A stretch of 10,226 nt of DNA from Echinostoma caproni (GCA_900618425.1 UZAN01049739.1:6286-16511); one strand, 5' to 3'. Counted from the first letter of the stretch, positions 1 through 7,235 are shown. Notes: generated by a model not told the origin, from the letters alone. Numbers and translations are program-made.

Positions 1-106
1 TCAGTTTATCCAGTCAACCATACACTACGAAAGCACTAGATTCGAGTTTTGCTCTTTTTAGAGCTCATCGTTAGTACATATCCACCGTCCTGTTCGGTCT
101 TCTAAC
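1..106 (-). mobile_element. Partial SINE-like repeat, minus copy
   Basis: Read on the minus strand this matches the plus copy from its B-box region to its end. The B-box equivalent (87-106) has diverged and lost the promoter word, and the A-box part is absent. The copy is therefore 5'-truncated, as is common for LINE-mobilised sequence, and it sits head to head with the longer copy. Its 3' end coincides with the window edge. Confidence 0.6.
44..73 (-). ncRNA. Possible degenerate hammerhead ribozyme core (minus copy)
   Basis: This is the counterpart of 221-250 in the inverted copy. On the minus strand it reads acgatga, then stem GCTCT/AGAGC with an AAAA loop, then aaaa. Its departures from CTGATGA and GAAA are at different bases from those in the plus copy. 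That pattern fits independent decay from an ancestor with a canonical core. Stems I and III are not resolved. Confidence 0.28.
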
Positions 107-120
107 ATCAGACTCATCAC

Positions 121-290
121 ACGGAAGGTATGTTTATTAGCTGGTTGGCACAGTGATAATATGCATTCTGTGCGACGGGTCCGGAGTTCAAAGCCCGTAT
201 AGGACGATGGATATGCAATACTGTGAGCTCTAATAAGAGCGAAGCTCGAATCCAGTGCTTTCGTAGTGTATGGTCGAGTGGATAAATTGA
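121..290 (+). mobile_element. tRNA-derived SINE-like repeat, plus copy
   Basis: The head carries RNA polymerase III internal promoter-like boxes. An A-box-like word, tagctggttgg, lies at 138-148 with one mismatch to TRGYNNANNNG. A B-box word, gttcaaagc, at 186-194 fits GWTCRANNC fully. The spacing is 48 bases start to start, close to that in a tRNA gene. The body downstream (205-290) is the part repeated in inverted orientation at 1-90. No clear A-rich or simple-repeat tail follows 290. It is not a functional tRNA gene, because no acceptor stem closes around it. The 5' boundary is approximate. SINEs of this kind are non-coding and copied by LINE enzymes in trans. Confidence 0.6.
221..250 (+). 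ncRNA. Possible degenerate hammerhead ribozyme core (plus copy)
   Basis: The order of parts resembles a hammerhead core. There is ctgtga (family consensus CTGATGA, one base missing), a perfect five-base-pair stem GCTCT/AGAGC closed by a four-base loop (227-240), then gaag (consensus GAAA). Hammerhead motifs in trematode SINEs are established knowledge for the schistosome Sm-alpha family. I cannot assign a convincing cleavage site or stems I and III, so activity is unlikely as it stands. The alternative is a chance hairpin. Confidence 0.3.
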
Positions 291-908
291 AGATTGTGTG
301 TGAAGATGAAGTCTAAAGCATAGACAGCTTAAATCAATATCCTAATCATCTTGTAGATTCGACTACTCCGGAATCTCAAACCAATCTGTCTGTGTTCACG
401 CGTGCTGCATTATTTGTGTAACGCTTGACACCACCGCCAGTAATATTTTATCTTAAATGCTTAAATTTTACTGGACTTTTTTATTCCTGACGCATCATTT
501 GATTTGTCTTGCAGATTTAGTTTTATCTTTGACTATCTTTAACCACGACCCACGGAAGACCTGTCGACCAGTGTTTCTCTGCCAACCCGTCACCCGGCTC
601 TCTAACACCGTTCCTCACCGTCTGCCATTGCCCACAAAGCCTCGTATCGCCTCCAGCCGCGAGAATACGAGCCGAGGGATATTCTACCACGCACCTCTGT
701 TCACTCCTCTGTACTGAGAGAGAGCCCGGAATACGTCCGCATTACGTGTTTTTTTCTGATATGTGCCGCGCCGAGATTATTTGCCTTGGTAAAATTATTG
801 TGTACAAAATTTGAACAGGTTCGACCACATGTATTCTGGCTCGGTACACGAATGCCGAGCAGAACGTGTGAAGGATTTCCTAAATATGCCAGTTTGCACG
901 AGATTATA
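291..908. other. No recognisable gene; GC-rich patch at about 540-720
   Basis: Most of this is unassigned. At 494-514 a pyrimidine-rich stretch ends in cttgcag, which resembles a splice acceptor. A more GC- and CpG-rich patch follows, with two overlapping plus frames open: one to a stop at 715-717, the other from 533 to about 820. The conceptual peptides are rich in Pro, Arg, Ser and Thr, match no family I know, and no donor or upstream exon is visible. A terminal exon is possible but weakly supported. Confidence 0.3.
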
Positions 909-935
909 CACGCACACACACACATACAAACACAC
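909..935. repeat. Imperfect (CA)n microsatellite
   Basis: A run of CA dinucleotides interrupted by ATA and AAA, visible directly in the sequence. Confidence 0.9.
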
Positions 936-1445
936 TACTCGGGGCCTACGAATCACGTAGAATATCCGCATTCTTTCTGGAATACTTCAATTTTAACCGG
1001 CGGTACTTCGAAACCAAATTTTCGGATCCGTGTACAAGGCTTTGAGAGAACCGTCATGGTTCAATCAATTGCCTCCGATTTCATTTGAACGATATTTCTC
1101 GACCGCAAACCGCATAGCACTTCAGTTTGCTGTTTGTCTTTCCTGAGATCAATGTTTGGGGAATGGGACGTTCTTTGCTCCATCTGCTTCGCTCCGGGTA
1201 CACATTTCCTCATTACTGCTCTTGCCACAGTCTATAGACGAATTTATGCATCCACTTACGTGGGTCATTTGTACGGTTTTTTTATGCGAATCAGAAAATC
1301 AGTTCAAATCAGTTCAGTTCTTCGAATTTTGAATATAGGCGGCCCTTTGTTAGACGATGATCATCTGGTCTCTATAGATTACCGCACCCGAGATGGGTTC
1401 TTGTACTCGATATCCAACAACACTGTCGCTTAATTGCACCCCACT
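936..1445. other. No recognisable gene
   Basis: A plus-strand frame of 99 codons is open at 1134-1433. Its conceptual product is hydrophobic in its first half (about residues 15-55) and contains the short acidic run LLDDDH. I recognise no domain, it has no supporting splice or promoter signal, and open frames of this size occur by chance in 10 kb. I treat it as non-coding. Confidence 0.5.
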
Positions 1446-1463
1446 TGTGTGTGTGTGTGTGTG
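1446..1463. repeat. (TG)n microsatellite
   Basis: An uninterrupted run of about nine TG units, directly visible. Confidence 0.95.
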
Positions 1464-1539
1464 AGTGCATCACATGGAAACTGTTCGCTCATTCCCTAAA
1501 ATCGATTGTTACATGATGAACTTATCGTGTAAAAATGAG

Positions 1540-1700
1540 TCATGGGCTGAAAATCCTGGAGGCATTGGACAGTTGTGACGAGCTAGTTGGTTCTCATCAG
1601 TGCAGTACGCCGATCTGTCGACCCCCAAATGAGGATCGCGAACGCGGGACCTCACAAGTAGAACGTATGCTTATACAGTCCACTAGGCCACCGGGCAGCT
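1540..1700 (-). mobile_element. tRNA-derived SINE-like repeat, second family
   Basis: On the minus strand the head reads gcccggtggcctagtgg. It contains an A box (TGGCCTAGTGG, 1680-1690) that fits TRGYNNANNNG fully. A B-box-like word, GTTCGCGATCC, lies at 1633-1643 and sits inside a potential T-arm, GAGGT paired with ATCCTC. The A-to-B spacing of 47 bases matches the first family. A non-tRNA body follows. It includes ctgatgag at about 1596-1603, inside a seven-base-pair hairpin (TGATGAG with CTCGTCA). The 3' end near 1540 is estimated from where tRNA-unrelated structure stops. It differs in sequence from the repeat at 1-290. Confidence 0.55.
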
Positions 1701-2036
1701 GATCAGAAGGTTTCTAATTTTGAGTATACACGACACAGTACAACCCATCTTGGCGAGCTTGTTGCAGGCAATTGACCTCGCTTATCTCTGCCCTAGGCAA
1801 CTCTCAATTGTGAATGAAATGAAAAGTTTCGAAGCGAAAGTATTTCATCGTTCATCGCGGTGGCAATTTGAACTCTCACCGGGTACACTGAAAGAGAGTA
1901 ATATATCCATCCTAAAATAAGGTTAGAGATTAAAAATAAGTTAGTCAAATCGCTTTGCAGAAAAGGCGCGAACGTGCAAACACAAATGTGGTTCTGTCCA
2001 GATTGTTTCGTACGTGAACATTCGTGTGGACCTACT
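1701..2036. other. No recognisable gene
   Basis: Only short open frames are present, none with a recognisable motif. The longer frames that run from here into 2281-2357 are open because of the dinucleotide tracts at 2037-2191, which encode Arg-Glu and Ser-Leu runs on either strand. Confidence 0.5.
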
Positions 2037-2099
2037 GAGAGAGGCAGAGACAGAGAGAGAGAGAGAGATGAAGAGGGAGGGGAGAGAACTAGAGAGGGC
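2037..2099. repeat. Imperfect (GA)n microsatellite
   Basis: A purine-only tract apart from a few interruptions, with its longest pure GA run near 2052-2068. It faces the CT tract at 2167-2191. Confidence 0.93.
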
Positions 2100-2166
2100 A
2101 GGCTAATTAGATCAGTTTGGGCCGCAGTCCGGTTGTTGAGACCATCTGTTGCCAGTCTCCCCGTTA

Positions 2167-2191
2167 CTCTCTCTCTCTCTCTCTCTCTTCT
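2167..2191. repeat. (CT)n microsatellite
   Basis: About eleven uninterrupted CT units on the plus strand. They are complementary to the GA tract about 70 bases upstream, so the pair could fold as a hairpin. Confidence 0.95.
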
Positions 2192-2382
2192 TGCGCGTGT
2201 ATGTTTGCGCCCTCTCATTCTCATTTTACTCTTGTATTTCATCGTTTGCACCACAGGTGTCACAATACGAGTGCACTGCAACTTTTCACTAACTGTTAAT
2301 TTTCGTTTATTGTTATTGTTACTGTTTCTCCTGATCGTCTCGTGGTTTGACTCCTAACTGTTACAATCTCCGTATTAGAACA

Positions 2383-2406
2383 AATCTAATCTAATCTAAT
2401 CAAATC
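2383..2406. repeat. (AATCT)n pentamer repeat, possible LINE 3' tail
   Basis: Three perfect AATCT-type units are followed by degenerate ones. T-rich, TTATTG-repeated sequence lies just upstream (2303-2326). Many non-LTR retrotransposons end in a short tandem repeat of this kind, so 2270-2406 could be the 3' end of a plus-strand insertion. No coding remnant upstream confirms it. Confidence 0.6.
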
Positions 2407-2583
2407 ACAGAATTTTAATTTTATTTTATCAAACTGGTCATTGGTTGTTGAATAAATGTTACTAGTCTTTGGGAATCATTTGGTTTTGGCGGGGTGATAA
2501 ATATTCGCTAAAAAATCATTACTAATCTGTTTTGATGCATAATTTACGTAACTGAGCTCCCGGGGTACACGCTTGTCTTTGGA
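2407..2583. other. Spacer with no recognised content
   Basis: AT-rich sequence between the pentamer repeat and the end of the minus-strand LINE remnant. No gene or repeat is recognised. Confidence 0.5.
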
Positions 2584-2973
2584 TTATGAGATCAACCGAG
2601 AATTGATGAGATGGTGAGATCGGTCGATAATCAGCGGATGCAAAAGTTTTGCACAAAGTACTGAATGACAGATTATTGGATCAGGGTTCTCGGTTCGCAC
2701 TGAAATCGTCCACGCTGGCGGCTGACAAACTAACTCTACTTCGACTGGTGTGCGCAGAACTGAAACAATCTTTTTCCATGTCGCGCGACAATTCCTGTTA
2801 GCCAAAAATGCATATTCATAAGCAGCGTTTAATTTCCACAGTTTCGCCTTGATTGCTTTCACGTAGTCGCTCACCAAGGAGTGTTCTTTGGCTTTGAAAG
2901 CTTGTTCTTCCTTCCGACGTAATCGTATAAGAGCGGAGGATGAGAAAAGGTCTGACCGTACGTTTGAACTTTC
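2584..2973 (-). pseudogene. LINE linker after endonuclease; reverse transcriptase absent
   Basis: This continues in the same frame as the endonuclease beyond the stop at 2974-2976. It encodes a basic, charged stretch (LIRLRRKEEQAFKAKEH) and then ANRNCRATWKKIVSVL. That pattern is typical of the region between endonuclease and polymerase in CR1/Jockey elements. It ends at a stop at 2584 with no reverse transcriptase motif (NYRP, YADD) after it. Loss at the 3' side is unusual because LINEs are normally truncated at the 5' side, so a later deletion or rearrangement is likely. Confidence 0.65.
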
Positions 2974-3700
2974 CTACGGACAGAACTTCAAGTATTTAGT
3001 CAGGGTATCACAAAATGTAGAGGGGTCATTGTGTACAAATAAAGAGAAATCTGTCTGATCTAATATATCTCTTAGTTTAGTGAGATTTTCGGGCTGATTC
3101 CGAGTGTAGCATTGATGATTGGATCGGCTGTAGATCACAGGAGATAGCTTCAGAGTCGTATGATCAGAGGTGCCGACATGGGAACGGCTACGCACGTTAA
3201 ATTTGTTCCGGTCATTAACGAAACACAGATCGAGACAAACCTTGAGTTCGGTCGGAAAGTTAACTAAGTTCTGTAGTCCCAGGGTAGTCAAGAATGTCAC
3301 ATCAAACCTATGAAAGTCACCACACACGATGCAAAGGGAAGAGTCTATATAATTTAGTAAAGCGATGGAGAAAAAATGTCTGTTAACTCATTAAAATGAT
3401 CAGTGGAACAAGAAGGACAAATGTAAACGTTACTCAAACATAATGTTAAGGTAGTTACTGAGGTGTTTTGGTCTGCATTTGTGCAGTGAATTACTGATAC
3501 AAGCAGTAGAATATACGAAAACTCGTTTGCACAAATCATTATTGATGCATGTGATAACACCCATCCGCCTTGTTTGTGAACCGGAACGGGTCGATCAACT
3601 TGTAAGGTGGAAAAATGATCGATTTTTACAACTTTGTCAACAATTTGATTGTGGAGCCAGCCATCCTGAAGCATTAGGACTCCAAACTTTGAATATTCAC
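2974..3700 (-). pseudogene. LINE apurinic-like endonuclease domain (decayed)
   Basis: Reading from 3700 leftward, the endonuclease motifs appear in family order. QDGWL is near 3654-3670, where families usually have ETWL, so the metal-binding Glu has become Asp. VDRP and a GGWVL stretch replace the usual RDR and GGG. SNVYICPSCS corresponds to the VYRPP region. CGDFH lies at 3310-3324 with the catalytic Asp kept, and TSDHTTL near 3150-3171 with the catalytic Asp-His kept. The domain is split by a frameshift at about 3330-3354 and ends at an in-frame stop at 2974-2976. In a live element it nicks target DNA to prime reverse transcription. It resembles CR1/Jockey-superfamily elements; the exact clade is uncertain. 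Confidence 0.78.
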
Positions 3701-3712
3701 GTCTCCTCGTCA

Positions 3713-4078
3713 GATCTCATATTTCTGCCATATCACTAAGCAAGAAGCACACATTTCTATTGATGACCACTGGAATGCAAACTTTTGAGACTGAGCGCTT
3801 GCGTAGTGCAATCTGCCATCCAGCTCGATATTTTCTAGAAACCTTTTTGAGATCTACGTTAATTCTTCTATCTCAGTTACGAACCGCTTTGCCAAAAGAA
3901 GTGGCTGGTGTTTTTTGAGGTGCTTCATATCGGCAGCAGAGTATTTTACATGATTTAGAATGGCCTTAATCGCACACCGTTTCTGTAGCAACGAAGAACG
4001 TATATCGCAGGTAAAAATCAAGTGAAGAGTGATTATCGAGTTTGGAGTCCGACGATACGATGGACCGCGTGACCGGAT
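3713..4078 (-). other. Minus-strand open stretch of unknown origin
   Basis: One minus frame runs from 4078 to 3713 with a single stop (3854-3856), giving about 74 plus 47 open codons. The conceptual peptide includes KRCAIKAILNHVKYS and a charged LKKHQPLLLAKRF stretch and looks helical. A splice-acceptor-like ttgctacag precedes that part at about 3985. It lies just upstream of the minus-strand LINE endonuclease, so it could be decayed ORF1 or 5' sequence of that element, an old exon, or chance. I recognise no family. Confidence 0.2.
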
Positions 4079-4602
4079 TCAAATGACCCGTTCAAACGAC
4101 TGTTGACGGTGAAACAGCATTTGCCAGTCTCCACTAACACATGCCACACCCTGACCACCGAGGACCATTGTCAAGGTAACTAACTGATCCCTGTTTCCAG
4201 CACAGGGAAAAATTTTCGATTATATTAAAATCTATACTGCTGAGTAGTAATTAAATGAATTTGACATTGAACTTGACCTATCCGGAAACCACATAAATGT
4301 GCAAAAACAACATATACTTAGGTCTAAACTTTTGTTTTTCTAACTAACCAATCACGAGTGCGATACGATATACAGCCTCGTGTAGGAAAAGTACGAGTTT
4401 TGTGAATGCGTGTCGAGAGTGACAGTGAGCGAAACTCTGCTTCAGTAGTGCAATAAAATTCACACATCNACCGGTTTGCCCCCGAGCAGTTGGCAATTAG
4501 TTTGCATACGTTTCATCACCAGCTGAGGTGACATCGTTAGTGCTTAACAAGTGGTGATCTATGTGCTCGAATGGGTGTAGAAGCCAAACCGGCGAGACTC
4601 AC
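4079..4602. other. No recognisable gene; possible 5' UTR of the plus-strand LINE
   Basis: No open frame with a recognisable motif is present. The stretch before 4603 lies directly upstream of ORF1 remnants, so its 3' part may be LINE 5' UTR. It holds a hairpin, tcaccagctgaggtga, near 4517-4532, and eight-base complementary words (ccggtttg near 4471, caaaccgg near 4585). An ambiguous base is at 4469. The left edge of the LINE is not defined. Confidence 0.4.
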
Positions 4603-5045
4603 ACGTCTCTGGCGTCGACCGACATCACCTCACATCGGATTACCCAGGTTACTTCGTGTGACGCTGGCCAGTGAAGCAGACGTTGAAAATGTTCTTTTTT
4701 TCTAGTTTTTCTCATTGCAGATGGGTCTAGCAATACCAGAATTTTACCGGACAGACCTTGAACTGAGCGTGTACACTGACGGAATGATCGTAACAGTGCA
4801 CACGATGCAGACAACTCGCGGGCAATTCTCATACACGGAGTGCCACAGCTCCCCGAAGCCGATGAATCTAACTGTAGAACAAGGATTACAAAGAATGACG
4901 CCTCATTCAAAAATTGTTGGACCACCGCAACGTCCCTACCATGACCATTAAACGCCTTCCGCGTTCTCCCAAATATTGCGGCAATGGCCCTCAAATGCTG
5001 AAAGTAGCTCTTGGGACACCAGAAATGGTGAGCACAGTTTTCCAG
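4603..5045 (+). pseudogene. LINE ORF1 remnants with RRM-like pieces
   Basis: Bases 4604-4702 encode RLLRVTLASEADVENVLFF, which resembles the last strand and helix of the RRM-like fold in LINE ORF1 proteins. After a frameshift, LPDRPxTER (about 4744-4770) recalls the DRT-ER segment that follows such domains. A second start-of-fold stretch, SRAILIHGVP, lies at 4816-4845. Its partner, GPQMLKVALGTPEMVSTV, is at 4986-5039 in another frame. Stops and at least two frameshifts separate the pieces. ORF1 proteins bind the element RNA. Assignment is by pattern only; the order of the pieces is discussed in the findings. Confidence 0.55.
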
Positions 5046-5305
5046 TCGTAGTATGAACACAGAAACAGAGGGCCCACAGAGTTACACGCAAGACCAATGC
5101 TGAATTCAGGACCGAAAAGTTGTTCACCTGTCGAAGTTCTCAATACCATTGCGTGTGAAACACCACAAACTTCATATTCCACTTCGATCTCATCAGACCA
5201 AATCCAAGAAACACCTACGGCAAAAAATATCTGCCGGCCGACAACGAGGAGGTCGGTCAAATGACGCCCCTAAACCCCAAGGGATTTCTGCACCGACAAC
5301 GACTG

Positions 5306-5910
5306 AACTGTTTCTATACCAACGCTCAAGGTTTTCTCAGTAATTTTCCAGAATTGGAACTCTCATTGCCGTAAACGAAACCTGGTTGACGACCGACATT
5401 TTAGACCCTGAGCTGCGATTACCGGGCATGGAGCTATTGAGGCGTGATCGTCCAACGCGAGGTGGGGGCATATTGCTCTTCTATCATAACAGCTTGTAAT
5501 GCGAGCAAATTGAGTGCCCGTTTGCTGCTTCAGATACGTTATGATGTAAACTGATATTGGGCTGATCGGTGTAGTTTATCGCCCTCCTTCATCAGCAGAT
5601 TCATCAAACGAAACTTTGTTGCAAACAATGTCTTATTTCGTGTCAATGAATTTCACTCACATTCTAATTATGGGTAACTTCAACTGCCCACAGCTGAGCA
5701 ACATAACGACCTCATGTACTCCGTTTGAACAACAATTCATGCAGTTCATCCAGTCATATCAATTGTACAATCATGCGAAGGGACTAACCAGGTTTGAAAC
5801 CAACCAAATTTCGTCAACTTTTGATTTATTACTGACATGACATGACATTGGTTGAATCAATTGCAATCGCAACTTCGTTGGGACGCAATGATCACGCTGT
5901 ATTATTACTA
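5306..5910 (+). pseudogene. LINE apurinic-like endonuclease domain (decayed)
   Basis: The N-terminal strand, LNCFYTNAQGFLSNFPELEL, starts at 5303-5306. After a short deletion and frameshift, IAVNETWL follows, with the metal-binding Glu kept at 5377-5379. Next come RRDRPTRGGGILLFYHNS, a stop at 5497-5499, GVVYRPPSS near 5568-5595, MGNFNCPQ at 5670-5693, and RNDHAVL at 5884-5904. The usual catalytic Asp of GDFN is Asn here (codon 5676-5678) and the Ser of SDH/SNDH has become Asn-Asp-His, so cleavage activity would be lost. A long open piece covers 5616-5840. Motif order and spacing match CR1-type elements. Confidence 0.85.
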
Positions 5911-5945
5911 TTATATATTATTACATTGTTATTATTATTGTTCGA
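5900..5945. repeat. (TTA)n-like tract inside the LINE endonuclease
   Basis: The tract is made of TTA/ATT units with interruptions and begins directly at the RNDHAVL codons. In the LINE frame it reads as a Leu-rich run. It looks like local microsatellite growth within the dead element. Confidence 0.75.
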
Positions 5946-6769
5946 ATACGTACAGTGACAACAGTTTCTTCGGATTGCTTTCGCATCATAACTGAATATG
6001 CTAAATTAAACACCCTGGCTCATGGACTTCAGTGGATCTCCCCTGATACAGGATGTAACCCCCGGGACCCTGAAGGAAATTTACTAACAGTATCACAATT
6101 TTGGTGCCTACTGTTACAACAATCAAGCGTCTATGCCAGCCGACTGTTCGAAAATCAGCAATTCGCAGTCGAACTAGGAAATGGACAATGCAAAGGGACT
6201 TTCACTGGAGGGAATTCAAACTTTGTCTATGCCCCGGCATTTGAGAAGCATGCAAGCTCCTTCGAAACCATTATACAAATTTGGTGCGGGAAGACAAGCA
6301 CAATTAGCATGATATGCTGACGAGGAAATTTATCGCAAACCCTAAGCTATTATATAGGCATGTGAACGCCTCCTGGAAAGTCAAACACGACGTTCCGATA
6401 CTAAAATTAATAGAACGTATTTCGATGACAACAAAGGAGGCTGCACAAATGCATAGACTACAGTACGCTCAACTGATCCACGCGCCTAGTAACCCTGGGT
6501 TCGTACTTCCCCGTTTACTGGAACATATTCCTTACTCATTACTGATAGATATCATCTTTTCTCCCAAAAGGATAGAGATAAAGCTCCAGGCTCCTGGGTT
6601 TAGATAACACATCCACAAGTCCATATCAGCCTGGCAAGTCACAGCCGATCCTTTAAGTGGACTATACCAAAAAATGTTTGAAGATACTGTGCTGTCTCAG
6701 GTGTGGAAAAACGATGTTATTTCACCAATTCACAAAGGTGGATGCCTTAGTGACCCAGCCAACTACATG
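5946..6769 (+). pseudogene. LINE linker and reverse transcriptase N-terminal part
   Basis: The linker has TVSSDCFRI and a degraded basic region. ANPKLLYRHVN follows near 6330-6362, matching the NPKxFYxYV word of CR1 linkers. After a stop near 6605 the frame continues with LSGLYQKMFEDTVLSQVWK and VISPIHKGGCLSDPANY (up to 6766), the first conserved blocks of reverse transcriptase. The usual segment with PGPDG ahead of these blocks is shortened. Families continue from NY with RPVSL; here the sequence jumps to a far downstream part of the domain. Confidence 0.82.
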
Positions 6770-7235
6770 TTTGTCTTTGGATCGTTGGAGCCGGCTTTGT
6801 TTCCACGTCTGTTAGCCACATATATCCGTCCATAATCCGAGTAATAAATTCAGGCATGGAATCCATGGCTGCAACGGATCAGAAGGCGCTTGAACATCCG
6901 CCGAGAATGACTACCAAGATGGTCAAAGTTCTACATTCCAAGACTTGTGGCGTAAGACTACAGCTATTGAGGCTATATTCGTATTAAAATCGTCAAATCG
7001 GATTTTCCAACATGTAGATCTCTTGGTTCCGTCAACCAATTTTCATCTCAGAGGGCACCCACTGAAGTTGGTACTCCAAAAGAGCCGTCTCGACTGCAGA
7101 TGCCATTCGTTTGCAGTCAGAGTGTGCAGCACGTGGAACTCTCTATCAGCTCACATGATCTGTGAGCTTGTATTAGTATCTTTCCAGCTTGATGGTACTC
7201 TGGCAAACATTATGTTTCAACACCCGACTGCATAA
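6770..7235 (+). pseudogene. LINE reverse transcriptase C-terminal end (decayed)
   Basis: In frame with the preceding part, EPALFPRLLATYIRP (6785-6832) is followed by three stops (6833, 6842, 6845) and IQAWNPWLQ. These match the YVRPxLEYxxQxW block that lies beyond the polymerase active site. After a +1 shift come QKALEHPPRMTTKMVKVLHS, then from 6945 the LRGHPLKL and CSTWNSL words, ending at a stop at 7233-7235. These are the family's C-terminal hallmarks. The fingers, palm and YADD active site are not present. Confidence 0.85.

Larger units (their letters stand above)
1..290. repeat. Inverted pair of tRNA-headed short repeats (long fold-back)
   Basis: The reverse complement of 186-290 aligns to 1-106 almost end to end, with scattered mismatches. 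Both arms share, at matching places, the words accatacactacgaaagcac, gagctc and catatcca. The arms flank a unique centre at 107-185. The plus arm belongs to a longer copy with tRNA promoter-like boxes, so this is better read as two SINE copies in opposite orientation than as a DNA-transposon MITE. The similarity runs to base 1, so the true left edge may lie outside the window, and target-site duplications cannot be judged. A transcript through it could form a hairpin of about 105 imperfect base pairs. Confidence 0.85.

Noticed and set aside
138..205. A true tRNA gene at the first repeat
   Set aside because: A- and B-box words are present, but no closing acceptor stem or convincing anticodon arm can be drawn; it fits a SINE head better.
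1..290. A DNA-transposon MITE with long terminal inverted repeats
   Set aside because: One arm belongs to a longer unit with RNA polymerase III boxes and the inner part of the other arm matches the B-box region, so two inverted SINEs explain it better.
1793..2357. Overlapping frames of 162 codons (minus) and 127 codons (plus)
   Set aside because: Both are held open by GA and CT dinucleotide tracts and encode Arg-Glu or Ser-Leu runs; no domain is present.
3479..3739. An 86-codon plus-strand frame
   Set aside because: It is the antisense of the minus-strand endonuclease, which has motifs in the right order.
4599..5060. A 153-codon minus-strand frame
   Set aside because: It lies opposite the plus-strand ORF1 remnants, whose motifs explain the sequence; the minus peptide has no recognisable motif.
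4991..5260. An 89-codon minus-strand frame
   Set aside because: It lies opposite the ORF1 end and the ORF1-to-endonuclease spacer of the plus-strand LINE; no motif.
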